Assembly: GCF_900090245.1 (NCBI RefSeq)
Contig: NZ_FMDN01000006.1
Span: 226,274 to 290,273 of the forward strand
DNA: 64,000 nt
Origin: Micromonospora halophytica
GTDB taxonomy: Bacteria; Actinomycetota; Actinomycetes; Mycobacteriales; Micromonosporaceae
Direction of reading: 5' to 3'
This document shows positions 21,493-31,095 of this stretch, piece by piece (position 1 is the first letter of the stretch; every line of letters begins with the position of its first letter). The notes beneath the pieces were generated by a model. It was not told where the DNA came from, made no database searches, and saw only the letters and a program-made list of their open reading frames with translations. The position numbers were made by a program, and so were the translations under genes.

Positions 21493-23274
21493 GTGGCACG
21501 CAGCGACGACGCGGACTCGCGCGCCGCACGGTGGGAGAAGGAAGCCCACGATCTCTCCACGCAGGTCGCGTTCCTGCAAGAGGAACTCGCTCTGGTGCGG
21601 CGCAAGTTGACCGAAAGCCCCCGACACGTCCGGCAGCTCGAAGAGCGGCTGGCGGCCACCCAGGCACAGTTGGCGCGGCTCACCGAGAACAACGACCGGC
21701 TCGTGAGCACCCTCAAGGAGGCTCGCGCGCAGATCGTGACGCTCAAGGAGGAGATCGACCGCCTGGCACAGCCGCCGAGCGGTTACGGCGTCTTCCTCGC
21801 GCGGCACGACGACGGCACGGTGGACATCTTCACCGGCGGGCGCAAGCTCCGCGTCGCCGTCTCACCCTCGCTGGACGCCGCCGAGCTGCGGCGCGGCCAG
21901 GAGGTCCTGCTCAACGACGCGCTCAACGTCGTCGACGCGTTCGGCTACGAGCGGGTCGGCGAGGTGGTGATGCTCAAGGAGATCCTCGCCGGTCCCGACG
22001 GCACGCCGGGTGACCGGGCGCTGGTGGTGTCGCACTCCGACGAGGAGCGCATCGTGCACCTCGCCGACACCCTGATCGGCACGTCGATCCGGGCCGGCGA
22101 CTCGCTGATGATCGAGCCCCGCTCGGCGTACGCGTACGAGCGGATCCCGAAGAGCGAGGTCGAGGAGCTGGTCCTGGAGGAGGTGCCCGACGTCGACTAC
22201 ACCGACATCGGTGGCCTCCAGGCGCAGATCGAGCAGATCCGCGACGCGGTGGAGCTGCCCTTCCTGCACGCCGACCTGTTCCGTGAGCACCAGCTCCGCC
22301 CGCCGAAGGGCATCCTGCTGTACGGCCCGCCGGGTTGCGGCAAGACGCTCATCGCCAAGGCGGTGGCCAACTCACTGGCCAAGAAGATCGCCGAGCGGCA
22401 GGGCAAGGAGAAGCACACCAGCTTCTTCCTCAACATCAAGGGCCCGGAGCTGCTCAACAAGTACGTCGGCGAGACCGAGCGGCACATCCGGCTGATCTTC
22501 CAGCGGGCCCGGGAGAAGGCCGGCGAGGGCACCCCGGTGATCGTGTTCTTCGACGAGATGGACTCGATCTTCCGGACCCGGGGTTCCGGTGTCTCCTCCG
22601 ACGTGGAGAACACCATCGTGCCGCAGCTGCTCAGCGAGATCGACGGTGTGGAGGGGCTGGAGAACGTCATCGTGATCGGCGCCTCCAACCGGGAGGACAT
22701 GATCGACCCGGCCATCCTGCGCCCCGGCCGGCTCGACGTGAAGATCAAGATCGAGCGTCCGGACGCCGAGGCGGCCAAGGACATCTTCTCCAAGTACATC
22801 CTCCAGGGCCTGCCGCTGCACCCCGACGACCTGGCCGAGCACGGCGGCGACGCCCAGGCCACGGTGGCGGCGATGATCGACGCGGTGGTGCTGCGGATGT
22901 ACTCCGAGACCGAGGAGAACCGCTTCCTGGAGGTCACCTACGCCAACGGTGACAAGGAGGTCCTCTACTTCAAGGACTTCAACTCCGGCGCGATGATCCA
23001 GAACATCGTCGACCGCGGCAAGAAGATGGCGATCAAGGAATTCCTCACCTCCGGGCGCAAGGGGCTGCGGTTGCAGCACCTCCTCGACGCCTGCGTCGAC
23101 GAGTTCCGCGAGAACGAGGACCTGCCCAACACCACCAACCCGGACGACTGGGCCCGGATCTCCGGCAAGAAGGGCGAGCGGATCGTCTACATCCGCACGC
23201 TCGTCTCCGGCGGCAAGGGCGCGGAGGCCGGCCGCTCCATCGAGACCGCCAGCAACACCGGCCAGTACCTCTGA
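21493..23274 (+). CDS. mpa: Proteasome-associated AAA ATPase Mpa/ARC
   Basis: The 593-residue ring ATPase that captures pupylated proteins, unfolds them and feeds them into the 20S proteasome. An N-terminal coiled coil (about 15-92), which binds Pup, is followed by two OB folds (about 95-230) and the AAA core: [13 protein letters not shown] (273-285), Walker [11 protein letters not shown], and [18 protein letters not shown] with the arginine finger. The C-terminus ends GQYL, matching the hydrophobic-Tyr-X tail that opens the proteasome gate. The GTG has GGGAGG upstream. It is transcribed away from the ferredoxin gene and stopped by a strong hairpin, so it is not in one operon with dop. Confidence 0.98.
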   Translation: MARSDDADSRAARWEKEAHDLSTQVAFLQEELALVRRKLTESPRHVRQLEERLAATQAQLARLTENNDRLVSTLKEARAQIVTLKEEIDRLAQPPSGYGVFLARHDDGTVDIFTGGRKLRVAVSPSLDAAELRRGQEVLLNDALNVVDAFGYERVGEVVMLKEILAGPDGTPGDRALVVSHSDEERIVHLADTLIGTSIRAGDSLMIEPRSAYAYERIPKSEVEELVLEEVPDVDYTDIGGLQAQIEQIRDAVELPFLHADLFREHQLRPPKGILLYGPPGCGKTLIAKAVANSLAKKIAERQGKEKHTSFFLNIKGPELLNKYVGETERHIRLIFQRAREKAGEGTPVIVFFDEMDSIFRTRGSGVSSDVENTIVPQLLSEIDGVEGLENVIVIGASNREDMIDPAILRPGRLDVKIKIERPDAEAAKDIFSKYILQGLPLHPDDLAEHGGDAQATVAAMIDAVVLRMYSETEENRFLEVTYANGDKEVLYFKDFNSGAMIQNIVDRGKKMAIKEFLTSGRKGLRLQHLLDACVDEFRENEDLPNTTNPDDWARISGKKGERIVYIRTLVSGGKGAEAGRSIETASNTGQYL

Positions 23275-23286
23275 CCGGACGACGTC

Positions 23287-23320
23287 GGAAGGGCCTGCGG
23301 CGCACACCGCAGGCCCTTCC
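23287..23320 (+). terminator. Terminator of mpa
   Basis: GGAAGGGCCTGCGG (23287-23300) pairs perfectly with CCGCAGGCCCTTCC (23307-23320) around a six-base loop, 12 bases after the mpa stop codon. A 14-bp stem of this kind is a strong factor-independent-type terminator in GC-rich bacteria, although the T tract is missing. Confidence 0.85.
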
Positions 23321-23423
23321 CGCCTGTCACGACACGTTCGCCGGGGCGACGCCCTCCCGACGGGCGGAATGCCCGACTCGTCGGTAGACTTCCCGCACCG
23401 CCGTCGACCCGCCGAGGAGCCTC

Positions 23424-25496
23424 GTGCTGTCCGAGCTCACCGTCGTCGAGCCGCCGACCCGCCCGGCAGCCGAGGACCAGCAGCACCCGCCGACCCCTAC
23501 CCGACACCGTCGACGGCGTGCGCTCGTGGTGGTGCCGGCAGGGCTCACGGTCGCCTGGCTCGCTCCCCTCGCCGCGCACGCCCTGCACCGCGAGTGGCTG
23601 CTGCTCCCGCTGGTGCTGCTCGCCACGGCCAGCGTGCTGCGCGGTGGGCGTACCCTCCTCGACCGGCTGATGCTCGCGCTCGCGCTGCTGCTCGGCGCCG
23701 CCACCGCCGGCGGCCTGCTCTTCGCGGTCTGGCCCTGGGGCATGCGGCCCGTGCCACTGACCGGGCTCGCCCTCACCGCGGTCGTCCTCAGCGCCGCAGC
23801 GCTGCGGCGGCGACCCCGACTGCCCCGCCCCGGCTGGTCCGACCTGTTCCCCGTCGTCGCCACCGCCGGGATGATGATCTACCTCAGCGGGCCCTGGCGA
23901 CGCGCACCGGACCTCGCCGACCAGTTGAGCATCCTCGGCCGGGGCGAGGACAACTGGCGCCACCTGGCCCTGTTCGACGTCGTCGGCCGCCTCGGCGGGT
24001 ACGCCTTCGTCGACCCCGCCGCCGCCAAGGACCAGATCCTCTCCCAGCTCCTGTACTACCCCCAGGGCTGGCACCTCGTGGCCGCCATGCTCGACGGGTT
24101 CCTCGTGCCCGTCGGCGTCACCCCCCGGGGCGCCGACGCCGTCGCCCACTACGCCGGCTGGACCCTGGCCGGCTTCGGCCTCCTCGTGCTGGCCGTGAAC
24201 TGGGCCGCCCAGCGGATCTCCGGTCCCATCCACCCGCTGCACCGCACCGCCCTCACCGTGGTGGTCTGCGCGCTGCTGCTCGGCACCCAACTGCCCCGGC
24301 TGCTTCTCTCCGGCTATCCGACCGAGGTCCTCGGGCTCACCCTCACGGTGCTTCTCGCCGCCCTCGTCGGCCGTCCCGTCGCCGGCACCCGGGAGCAGTT
24401 CGTGCTACTGGTCGCCCTGCTCGTCGGCGTCGGCTTCACCTACTACCTCTTCCTCCCGCCCGCCGCCGTGCTCGTGCTCTGCTGGCTCGTCGGGCACTGG
24501 CGGGAGGCGCTGCGCCGCTGGACCACCGTCCTCGTCGTCGGCCTCGCCGGCACCGCGCTGGCCCTCGTCGCCCCCCTGCTCGGTGTGCTGCGCGCGGAGC
24601 AGACCGAGGCCCTGGACATCGGCGGCGGGGTGGGGGCGCGCACCGAAGCCTGGCGTGCCCTGATCTGGCTCGGCGGGATCGTCGGCGTCGCCCTGCTCGT
24701 CCAGATCCGCCGCGCCGACCCCGCCTGGCGGCGCTGGCTGCTCGTCTGCGTCGTCGGCGTCGCCCTGCCGCTGGGCATCGCGCGGTACAACACCATCTCC
24801 GGCGTCGAACCCGGCTACTACTTCATCAAGTCCACCCACCTGGCCACCGCGCTGCTCGTCGTCGGCGCCGCCGCCGTCGTCCGGCTGCTGCCCGCGCCGC
24901 GCCTCGGCCGGTCCTGGCGTGCGGTGACCGCCAGCGTCACCGGCGTCCTCGGCGCGGTGCTCGTGGCGGCCCTCGCCGTCACCCTGTGCGGGGTCACCGG
25001 ATGGCACCACGGCCTGCTCGTCGCCCACCCCCAGACCTGGACCCAACGCTGGGTCCACCAGGACCTGAGCCTGCCGTCCAGAGTGGCCTGGATCTGTGCC
25101 GACGCCCAGCAGCGCTACCCCGATCAGCCCGGTGTCACCACCATCGTGCTCGACCGCGGCGCCTACCGGGCGTACGGGGAGACGCTCTGCCTCTCCGCCC
25201 TGCACGGCACCACCGCCCGCACCGAACCCGGCGTCTACAACATGGTGTTCGACGAACCGGACCGCACCCACGAGACGGCCCGGCGGGTCACCGGGCCGAT
25301 CCGGTTCATCGCCGCCGACCACCCCGCCCAGCGGCGCGTGCACTGGATGCTGGTCAACGACCCGGCGCTGCGGGAGCGGGTCACCTGGGTGCCGCTGAGC
25401 GTGCCCGAGTGCGACGTGCTCCCCTCGGATGCGCCACCCCCGCCCGGCACCCCGCAGACGACGCCGGCTGTGCCGGCATGCCCCTCCACGCCCTGA
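23424..25496 (+). CDS. Polytopic membrane protein, GT-C-like
   Basis: A 690-residue integral membrane protein with roughly 12-14 hydrophobic helices, starting with RALVVVPAGLTVAWLAPLAA. An extracytoplasmic loop after the fourth or fifth helix contains GRGEDNWRHLALFDVVGRLG and LLYYPQGWHLVAAM, which resembles the catalytic loop region of GT-C-type polyprenyl-phosphate-sugar transferases. The final 150 residues are mostly outside the membrane and contain DRGAYRAYGETLC. A glycosyltransferase role is therefore a reasonable guess, but I cannot name a family with confidence. The GTG is preceded by GAGGAG. Between mpa and dop it has its own transcription start downstream of the mpa terminator. Confidence 0.7.
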   Translation: MLSELTVVEPPTRPAAEDQQHPPTPTRHRRRRALVVVPAGLTVAWLAPLAAHALHREWLLLPLVLLATASVLRGGRTLLDRLMLALALLLGAATAGGLLFAVWPWGMRPVPLTGLALTAVVLSAAALRRRPRLPRPGWSDLFPVVATAGMMIYLSGPWRRAPDLADQLSILGRGEDNWRHLALFDVVGRLGGYAFVDPAAAKDQILSQLLYYPQGWHLVAAMLDGFLVPVGVTPRGADAVAHYAGWTLAGFGLLVLAVNWAAQRISGPIHPLHRTALTVVVCALLLGTQLPRLLLSGYPTEVLGLTLTVLLAALVGRPVAGTREQFVLLVALLVGVGFTYYLFLPPAAVLVLCWLVGHWREALRRWTTVLVVGLAGTALALVAPLLGVLRAEQTEALDIGGGVGARTEAWRALIWLGGIVGVALLVQIRRADPAWRRWLLVCVVGVALPLGIARYNTISGVEPGYYFIKSTHLATALLVVGAAAVVRLLPAPRLGRSWRAVTASVTGVLGAVLVAALAVTLCGVTGWHHGLLVAHPQTWTQRWVHQDLSLPSRVAWICADAQQRYPDQPGVTTIVLDRGAYRAYGETLCLSALHGTTARTEPGVYNMVFDEPDRTHETARRVTGPIRFIAADHPAQRRVHWMLVNDPALRERVTWVPLSVPECDVLPSDAPPPPGTPQTTPAVPACPSTP

Positions 25497-25556
25497 GGGC
25501 GACTACGCTCGACGTGGACGGGGGACCGGGTTGGGCCGAGCGGAGCAGGTAGGTCG

Positions 25557-27074
25557 ATGAGCGTCAGACGAATCATGGGCACCGAGGTCGAGTACGGCAT
25601 CTCCGTGCCCAGCCAGGCCGGAGCCAACCCGATGGTCACCTCCTCGCAGGTGGTCAACGCCTACGGGGCGCGTCCGGAACTCAACCGGGGCGGCCGCGCC
25701 CGCTGGGACTACGAGGAGGAATCGCCGCTGCGCGACGCACGCGGCTTCACCTACTCCGGCGCCGCGTACGACCCCGCCGAGGCGCTCGCCGACGAGGATC
25801 TCGGCCTGGCCAACGTGATACTCACCAACGGCGCGCGGCTGTACGTCGACCACGCGCACCCGGAGTACTCCACCCCGGAGGTGACCAACCCGCTGGACCT
25901 CGTCCGCTGGGACAAGGCGGGGGAGCGGGTGATGGCCGAGGCGGCCCGCCGCGCCGCCACCATCCCGGGCACCCAGCCCATCCACCTCTACAAGAACAAC
26001 ACCGACAACAAGGGCGCCAGCTACGGCGCGCACGAGAACTACCTCATGCGGCGGCAGACGCCGTTCGCCGACATCGTGGCGTACCTGACGCCGTTCTTCG
26101 TCACCCGGCAGATCGTCTGCGGCGCCGGCCGGGTCGGTATCGGCCAGGACGGCGGCACCAGCGGCTTCCAGATCTCGCAGCGGGCCGACTTCTTCGAGGT
26201 CGAGGTGGGGTTGGAGACGACCCTGAAGCGCCCCATCATCAACACCCGCGATGAGCCGCACGCCGACGCCGACAAGTACCGCCGGCTGCACGTCATCATC
26301 GGCGACGCCAACCTGTCGGAGATCTCCACCTACCTGAAGGTCGGCACCACGGCGCTGATCCTCACCATGATCGAGGAGAAGGCGCTCGGAGCCGACCTCG
26401 GCATCGCCGATCCGGTCAGCGAGTTGCGCGCGGTCAGCCACGACCCGTCGCTCAAGCACCTCATGCGGATGCGCGACGGCCGCCGGCTGACCGCCCTGGA
26501 CGTCCAGTGGGCGTACCTGGAGCGGGTCCGGTCCTTCGTGGACGACCGGTACGGCGTCGATGTGGACGCGCAGACCGCCGACGTGCTCGACCGTTGGGAA
26601 AGCGTGCTGGACCGGCTCGGCCGCGACGCGTTCCTCTGCGCCGACGAGCTGGACTGGGTGGCCAAGCTGCGCCTGCTGGAGGGCTACCGGGAGCGGGAGA
26701 AGTTGGGCTGGGGCTCGCACAAGCTCCAGCTGGTCGACCTGCAGTACTCCGACGTACGCCCGGAGAAGGGCCTCTACCACCGGCTGGTGTCGCGCGGTTC
26801 GATGAAGACGTTGCTCGACGACGAGCAGACCCGCACCGCGATGGTGGAGCCGCCGGAGGACACCCGGGCCTACTTCCGGGGCCGCTGCCTCGCCCAGTAC
26901 GCCTCCGAGGTGGTGGCGGCGAGCTGGGACTCGGTGATCTTCGACATCGGCCGCGAGTCGCTGGTACGGGTGCCGATGATGGAGCCGGAGCGGGGCACCC
27001 GCAAACACGTCGGTGCCCTCTTCGACCGCTGCGAGAGCGCCAAGGACCTGCTGGAGACGCTGACCGGCGGCTGA
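25557..27074 (+). CDS. dop: Pup deamidase/depupylase Dop
   Basis: A 505-residue enzyme of the carboxylate-amine ligase/glutamine-synthetase-like fold. It converts the C-terminal Gln of Pup to Glu and also removes Pup from substrates. Hallmarks: the N-terminal [12 protein letters not shown] with the metal/ATP-binding acids, the long Dop-specific loop rich in Ala/Gly before the [14 protein letters not shown] active-site region, and [20 protein letters not shown]. The later [20 protein letters not shown] segment is shared with PafA. Dop is the longer of the two paralogues, as expected. Because the pup gene here encodes a Gln-ending protein, Dop is needed before ligation. The ATG has AGGTAGG upstream. 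Confidence 0.97.
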   Translation: MSVRRIMGTEVEYGISVPSQAGANPMVTSSQVVNAYGARPELNRGGRARWDYEEESPLRDARGFTYSGAAYDPAEALADEDLGLANVILTNGARLYVDHAHPEYSTPEVTNPLDLVRWDKAGERVMAEAARRAATIPGTQPIHLYKNNTDNKGASYGAHENYLMRRQTPFADIVAYLTPFFVTRQIVCGAGRVGIGQDGGTSGFQISQRADFFEVEVGLETTLKRPIINTRDEPHADADKYRRLHVIIGDANLSEISTYLKVGTTALILTMIEEKALGADLGIADPVSELRAVSHDPSLKHLMRMRDGRRLTALDVQWAYLERVRSFVDDRYGVDVDAQTADVLDRWESVLDRLGRDAFLCADELDWVAKLRLLEGYREREKLGWGSHKLQLVDLQYSDVRPEKGLYHRLVSRGSMKTLLDDEQTRTAMVEPPEDTRAYFRGRCLAQYASEVVAASWDSVIFDIGRESLVRVPMMEPERGTRKHVGALFDRCESAKDLLETLTGG

Positions 27075-27088
27075 TCGGCCACCGATGG

Positions 27089-27128
27089 AGCCCGTCGGGT
27101 GCCGCAAGCCGGCGCGCGACGGGCTTTT
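27089..27128 (+). terminator. Terminator between dop and pup
   Basis: AGCCCGTCG (27089-27097) pairs with CGACGGGCT (27117-27125) and is followed by TTT. The loop is itself GC-rich and can pair further. It begins 15 bases after the dop stop and suggests that pup has its own promoter in the remaining 50 bases. Confidence 0.75.
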
Positions 27129-27179
27129 CGTCGCTCAGGCGAGGTAAGTTCATCGGAGACGATCGTGGAGGAGGCAGCC

Positions 27180-27395
27180 ATGGCCACTCGTGACAGCGGC
27201 GGGCAGTCGCAGTCGGGCAAGGCCCGTCAGGGCGAGGAGATCGAGGACGTCACCACCGAGGCGAACCCGGAGGTCGCCGAGCGGCACGCCGAGATCACCG
27301 AGGACGTCGACGACCTGCTCGACGAGATCGACTCCGTCCTGGAGGAGAACGCCGAGGAATTTGTCAGGGGCTACGTGCAGAAAGGGGGCCAGTAG
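27180..27395 (+). CDS. pup: Prokaryotic ubiquitin-like protein Pup
   Basis: The 71-residue disordered tag protein that is joined by its C-terminal side chain to lysines of proteasome substrates. It starts MATRDSGGQSQSGKARQGEE, has the acidic coiled-coil-forming region EDVDDLLDEIDSVLEENAEE that binds the Mpa coils, and ends VRGYVQKGGQ. The terminal Gln means it must be deamidated by Dop before PafA can use it. The ATG has GGAGGAGG at ideal spacing, fitting high expression. Downstream genes (endonuclease VII, prcB, prcA) follow closely on the same strand. Confidence 0.98.
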   Translation: MATRDSGGQSQSGKARQGEEIEDVTTEANPEVAERHAEITEDVDDLLDEIDSVLEENAEEFVRGYVQKGGQ

Positions 27396-27417
27396 GTAAT
27401 AGCCGGGCAAACCGGAC

Positions 27418-28104
27418 ATGCCTCGGCCTCTTGATGATCGGGACGGCCTCCGCCGTTGTCGCGACTGCGATGAGTGGAAGCCCCTCGATGAGTTCTGCGC
27501 CAACAGTCGTCGGCCTGACGGTCGCGGCAGCTACTGCAAACCCTGCTTCAGCCTTCGTTCGAAGGCGAGCTACGCAAAGCGGCTGAAGGAAGAGCACGGT
27601 CGGGAGGTGCGCGACATGCCGGTGGTGCCGGACGGTCACCGCCGCTGTCCCACGTGCGGTGAGACCAAGGCGCTCGCGGACTTCCCGGGTAACCGGGCCG
27701 GCCGGGGCGGCTACGGCCGCTGTTGCAAGCCCTGTCACAACGAGAAGGGCAAGGAGAGCAAGCTTCGTCTGCACGGCGGCAGCCGCGAGTATCACCTGCG
27801 CCGCCGTTACGGCGTCGGCGAGAAGGAGTTCCAGGACCTCCTGACCGAGCAGGGCGGCGTCTGCGGGATCTGCGGCGGGGAAGATCCCCGACATCTGGAC
27901 CACGATCATCGCACCGGCTGGGTGCGCGGGATACTCTGCTTCAACTGCAACGGTGGTCTTGGCCAGTCCCGTGACAGTCCCATGAGGCTGGCCAGGGCGA
28001 TCACGTACCTGAGAGGAACCACGTGGCAGCGGGTTTTGATCCATCCGGGCGTCTACCAGATGTGTTCACCAACGCGGGGACGTCCTCCTTCACTACGTTC
28101 CTGA
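27418..28104 (+). CDS. Endonuclease VII (HNH) domain protein overlapping prcB
   Basis: A 228-residue DNA-binding nuclease. Two zinc-ribbon-like repeats come first: [15 protein letters not shown] with YCKPCF, and [15 protein letters not shown] with CCKPCH. The recombination endonuclease VII domain follows: [26 protein letters not shown], the metal/catalytic [11 protein letters not shown], and [11 protein letters not shown]. Endonuclease VII of phage T4 cleaves branched DNA. The gene lies between pup and prcB, 22 bases after pup. Its last 82 bases overlap the start of prcB in another frame, and the conserved domain ends about where prcB begins, so the tail is probably dispensable. The ribosome site is weak. 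Confidence 0.87.
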   Translation: MPRPLDDRDGLRRCRDCDEWKPLDEFCANSRRPDGRGSYCKPCFSLRSKASYAKRLKEEHGREVRDMPVVPDGHRRCPTCGETKALADFPGNRAGRGGYGRCCKPCHNEKGKESKLRLHGGSREYHLRRRYGVGEKEFQDLLTEQGGVCGICGGEDPRHLDHDHRTGWVRGILCFNCNGGLGQSRDSPMRLARAITYLRGTTWQRVLIHPGVYQMCSPTRGRPPSLRS

Positions 28105-28862
28105 GCCGGGTGGCCCCCGAGATGCTGCCCGGCCGTCGGCCGCTGCCGCCGGGCATGGCCGCCGACATGGCACCGCACGCGACGACCATCGTGGCCATCT
28201 CGGCCGCCGGTGGCGTGGTGATGGCCGGCGACCGACGGGCCACCATGGGCAACCTCATCGCCCAGCGTGACATCGAGAAGGTGCACCCGGCCGACGCGTA
28301 CTCGCTGGTCGGCATCGCGGGCACCGCCGGCATCGGCATCGAGCTGATGCGACTGTTCCAGGTGGAGCTGGAGCACTACGAGAAGATCGAGGGCGCGATG
28401 CTCTCGCTCGACGGCAAGGCCAACCGGCTCGCCTCGATGATCCGGGGCAACCTCGGCGCGGCCATGCAGGGCCTCGCGGTGATCCCGCTCTTCGCCGGCT
28501 TCGACCTGGCCGCGAAGGACCCGGCCGGGGCGGGTCGGATCTTCAGCTTCGACGTGACCGGTGGCCCGTACGAGGAGACCGGCTACGACGCGATCGGCTC
28601 CGGTTCGCTCTTCGCCAAGTCGGCGCTGAAGAAGCGGTTCCGTGCGGGGCTGTCGATCGACGACGCGACCCGGCTGGCCGTCGAGGCGCTCTACGACGCC
28701 GCCGACGACGACACCGCCACCGGCGGGCCGGACCTGACCCGCCGGATCTACCCGGTGGTGATGACGGCGACGGCCGAGGGCACCCACCGGCTCACCGACG
28801 CCGAGACGGCGTCGATCGCCGAGTCGGTCGTCGCCGCGCGGATGGAGAACCCGGGCGGCTGA
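28023..28862 (+). CDS. prcB: 20S proteasome beta subunit PrcB
   Basis: The catalytic beta subunit, 279 residues. A propeptide of 53 residues (including [17 protein letters not shown]) is cut to expose Thr54 in HATTIVAI as the N-terminal nucleophile. The active-site Asp is in [11 protein letters not shown], the Lys in DIEKVHPAD and the Ser/Gly region in [14 protein letters not shown]. Fourteen copies form the two inner rings of the core particle. The GTG at 28023 has GAGAGGA upstream and lies 82 bases inside the endonuclease VII gene. prcA follows 61 bases downstream. Subunits assemble with PrcA and are opened by Mpa. Confidence 0.98.
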   Translation: MAAGFDPSGRLPDVFTNAGTSSFTTFLSRVAPEMLPGRRPLPPGMAADMAPHATTIVAISAAGGVVMAGDRRATMGNLIAQRDIEKVHPADAYSLVGIAGTAGIGIELMRLFQVELEHYEKIEGAMLSLDGKANRLASMIRGNLGAAMQGLAVIPLFAGFDLAAKDPAGAGRIFSFDVTGGPYEETGYDAIGSGSLFAKSALKKRFRAGLSIDDATRLAVEALYDAADDDTATGGPDLTRRIYPVVMTATAEGTHRLTDAETASIAESVVAARMENPGG

Positions 28863-28923
28863 CCCCGCTCCCACCCACCCAGTCAGCAGTCGTCAGCACA
28901 GCGCCCGAAGGAGAACCGCCGCC

Positions 28924-29757
28924 GTGGCCATGCAGTTCTACGCCTCGCCCGAGCAGATCATGCGCGACCGCTCCGAGCTGGCCCGCAAGGGCGTGGCCCG
29001 GGGCCGTAGCGCGGTGGTCCTGAGCTACTCCGGCGGGGTGCTCTTCGTCGCGGAGAACCTCTCCAGCGCCCTGCACAAGGTCAGTGAGATCTACGACCGG
29101 ATCGGCTTCGCCGCCGTCGGCCGGTACAACGAGTTCGAGAACCTGCGCCGTGCCGGCGTGCGGATGGCCGACCTGAACGGCCTGAGCTACGACCGGCGCG
29201 ACGTCACCGGCCGCGCCCTGGCCAACGCGTTCGCGCAGACCCTCGGCGCGATCTTCACCGAGCAGTCCAAGCCGTTCGAGGTGGAGATCTGTGTGGCGCA
29301 GGTCGGTGCTACGTCCGAGGAGGACGAGCTCTACCGCATCACCTACGACGGCTCGGTCAACGACGAGCCGGGCCGGATGGCGATGGGTGGCCAGGCCGAG
29401 GCGATCACCAACGTCCTCAAGTCCGACCACCGGCCGGACATGTCGCTCAGCGAGGCGGTGCGGGTGGCCGTGCGGGCGCTGAGCACCGTCGGCGGTGAGG
29501 GCGGCGCCGCCCGCACCATCGCGGCCAACCAGCTGGAGGTGGCGGTCCTGGACCGCGCCCGGGTGGGCCGTACCTTCCGGCGGATCACCGGGGCGGCGCT
29601 GACCGCCCTGCTGGACGGCGATGCGGCGGGCGACGCCGCGCCGGCCGGCGGCCGGGCCAAGACGCCGACCGTGCCGACGGAGGAGGCGCACAAGCCGACC
29701 ACCTCCGCCGGCTCCGCGGACCTGGAGGGCAACCAGAACGAGCAGCCGGAGGCGTAA
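28924..29757 (+). CDS. prcA: 20S proteasome alpha subunit PrcA
   Basis: The non-catalytic outer-ring subunit, 277 residues. It begins [20 protein letters not shown], with the gate-forming N-terminus, and then shows the proteasome fold: [38 protein letters not shown] and [11 protein letters not shown]. The C-terminal 45 residues are a charged disordered tail (ending GNQNEQPEA), as in other actinobacterial PrcA proteins. The alpha ring carries the pockets that accept the C-terminal tail of Mpa. GTG at 28924 is used with AAGGAG upstream; an ATG two codons later is an alternative. A terminator follows within 20 bases. Confidence 0.98.
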   Translation: MAMQFYASPEQIMRDRSELARKGVARGRSAVVLSYSGGVLFVAENLSSALHKVSEIYDRIGFAAVGRYNEFENLRRAGVRMADLNGLSYDRRDVTGRALANAFAQTLGAIFTEQSKPFEVEICVAQVGATSEEDELYRITYDGSVNDEPGRMAMGGQAEAITNVLKSDHRPDMSLSEAVRVAVRALSTVGGEGGAARTIAANQLEVAVLDRARVGRTFRRITGAALTALLDGDAAGDAAPAGGRAKTPTVPTEEAHKPTTSAGSADLEGNQNEQPEA

Positions 29758-29773
29758 CAGCCTCAGCTCCACG

Positions 29774-29798
29774 GGGGTCGGGGATTTTCCCCGGCCCC
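29774..29798 (+). terminator. Terminator of prcBA
   Basis: GGGGTCGGGG (29774-29783) pairs with CCCCGGCCCC (29789-29798), with one G-T pair, around the loop ATTTT. It begins 17 bases after the prcA stop codon. Confidence 0.75.
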
Positions 29799-29875
29799 TG
29801 CGGCGTGTCCGGGCCCGACCGGTCCGCCGGCTCGCGCCGCATGCCGGCCGCGACGGGTGTACGCCCCCCGACGCC

Positions 29876-30011
29876 GCGACCCCGCCCGGGCGGGGTCGCC
29901 GTCCGGCACCAACCAGCCCAGGGCGTGCCGCCGTCCGATGCGACCCCGCCTGGCGGCCCCGGCCGGCGCGATCCGGCCGGCCGACCCCGCCCGGTGCGAC
30001 CCGCCCGGCCC
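29876..30011. repeat. Short GC-rich repeat tract between convergent operons
   Basis: The gap between prcA and the convergent glycosyltransferase gene (29758-30066) holds no gene. It contains a perfect 24-base palindrome at 29876-29899 (GCGACCCCGCCC and its complement) and further copies of CGACCCCGCC at 29941 and 29982, plus a shortened CGACCCGCC at 29998. It looks like a degenerate intergenic repeat or stacked terminators. Confidence 0.5.
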
Positions 30012-30020
30012 GGGATACGC

Positions 30021-30057
30021 CGAACGGCCGCCCGGATCCTGCCGGGGCGGCCGTTCG
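30021..30057. terminator. Bidirectional terminator hairpin
   Basis: CGAACGGCCGCCC (30021-30033) pairs perfectly with GGGCGGCCGTTCG (30045-30057). It ends 9 bases after the stop codon of the minus-strand glycosyltransferase, which it most likely terminates; prcA is on the other side. Confidence 0.82.
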
Positions 30058-30066
30058 CGGAGACGG

Positions 30067-31095
30067 TCAGCGCTTGCGCAGCAGCGGCCGGGCCAGGGCC
30101 CAGTAGCCGGCGGCGACGGCGTTGAAGACGCCCATACCGGGTGGCGAGTCGACGTTCGACGGGGCGACCGTGGCGGTCATCCGCTCGGCGATGATCCCGT
30201 CGGGCACGGTCCGCTCGGCCTGCAGTTGCCGGCGGCGGGCGCGCAGCCAGGCCCGGTTGGTCCAGAGCCAGCCCCAGCCCCTGAACTTCTGCCGGGACCA
30301 GCCGCCGGCGAGGGAGGCGGCGAGCATGGCCACCTCGGTGAGCAGCAGGACGGGCGCGAGCACGACCAGGGTGCGGGTCTCGTACGCGGTGAGCAGGGTG
30401 ACCAGCCGGTTGCGTTCGACCAGGTACAGCTTCAGGGCGTTGCGGGAGAACTCGTAGTGGTGCCGCACGACGGCGTCCGGGACGTACTCCAGCCGCAGGT
30501 TGCGCTGCCAGAGCCGCAGGCTGAGCTCGGTGTCCTCGTGGTAGGCGAAGTACTCGGCGGCGAAGCCGTCCAGCTCCCGCCAGAGCGCCCGGTTGATCAC
30601 GAAGCAGCAGCCGCTGAGCGACGGGACCGTGGTGCGTACGGCGTGGGCGCTGGCCGGCTCGCCGTTGCCGCCGGCCCAGGAGAGGCCGGTGAAGTGCAGC
30701 GGGTTGCCGGAGGTGTTGATCAGCTCGGGGTTGTCGGCGAGCCGGATGGAGGCCATCGCGGCGCCGACGCCCGGTTCGCCGGCCACGGCGACGACCTTGG
30801 CCAGCGCGTCGGGGGCGACGACGGCGTCGGAGTTGACGAACGCCAGCCACTCGCCGGTCGCCTCGGCGGCGCCGACCCGGCAGCCACCGGAGTAGCCGGT
30901 GTTCTCCTCGGGGCGGATCACCCGGACGCCGGGGAAGCCCTTGACGATGTCGATGCCGTCGCCGGTGCAGCCGTTGTCGACCACGATCAGCTCGATCTCG
31001 ACGTCGGCGCTGTCCAGTACGGCGCGGGCGGCGTCGACCAGGTACGGCTCGGCGCCGTAGGCCAGCATCACCGCGGAGACCTGCGGGCGGGTCAT
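30067..31095 (-). CDS. Glycosyltransferase family 2, rhamnosyltransferase-like
   Basis: A 342-residue GT-A-fold transferase. The nucleotide-sugar site has VSAVMLAYGAEPYLVDAARA, then ELIVVDNGC, RVIRPEENTGYSGGCRVGAA and the metal motif AFVNSDAVVAP (D-x-D-like). The acceptor region contains YFAYHEDTELSLRLW (the ED catalytic motif), and a hydrophobic pair of helices lies at about 235-260 (LVVLAPVLLLTEVAMLAA). It is the last gene of a six-gene minus-strand chain that begins with rmlB, so dTDP-rhamnose is the likely donor for an envelope glycan. The ATG at 31095 overlaps the flippase stop (ATGA). Confidence 0.88.
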   Translation of the reverse strand: MTRPQVSAVMLAYGAEPYLVDAARAVLDSADVEIELIVVDNGCTGDGIDIVKGFPGVRVIRPEENTGYSGGCRVGAAEATGEWLAFVNSDAVVAPDALAKVVAVAGEPGVGAAMASIRLADNPELINTSGNPLHFTGLSWAGGNGEPASAHAVRTTVPSLSGCCFVINRALWRELDGFAAEYFAYHEDTELSLRLWQRNLRLEYVPDAVVRHHYEFSRNALKLYLVERNRLVTLLTAYETRTLVVLAPVLLLTEVAMLAASLAGGWSRQKFRGWGWLWTNRAWLRARRRQLQAERTVPDGIIAERMTATVAPSNVDSPPGMGVFNAVAAGYWALARPLLRKR

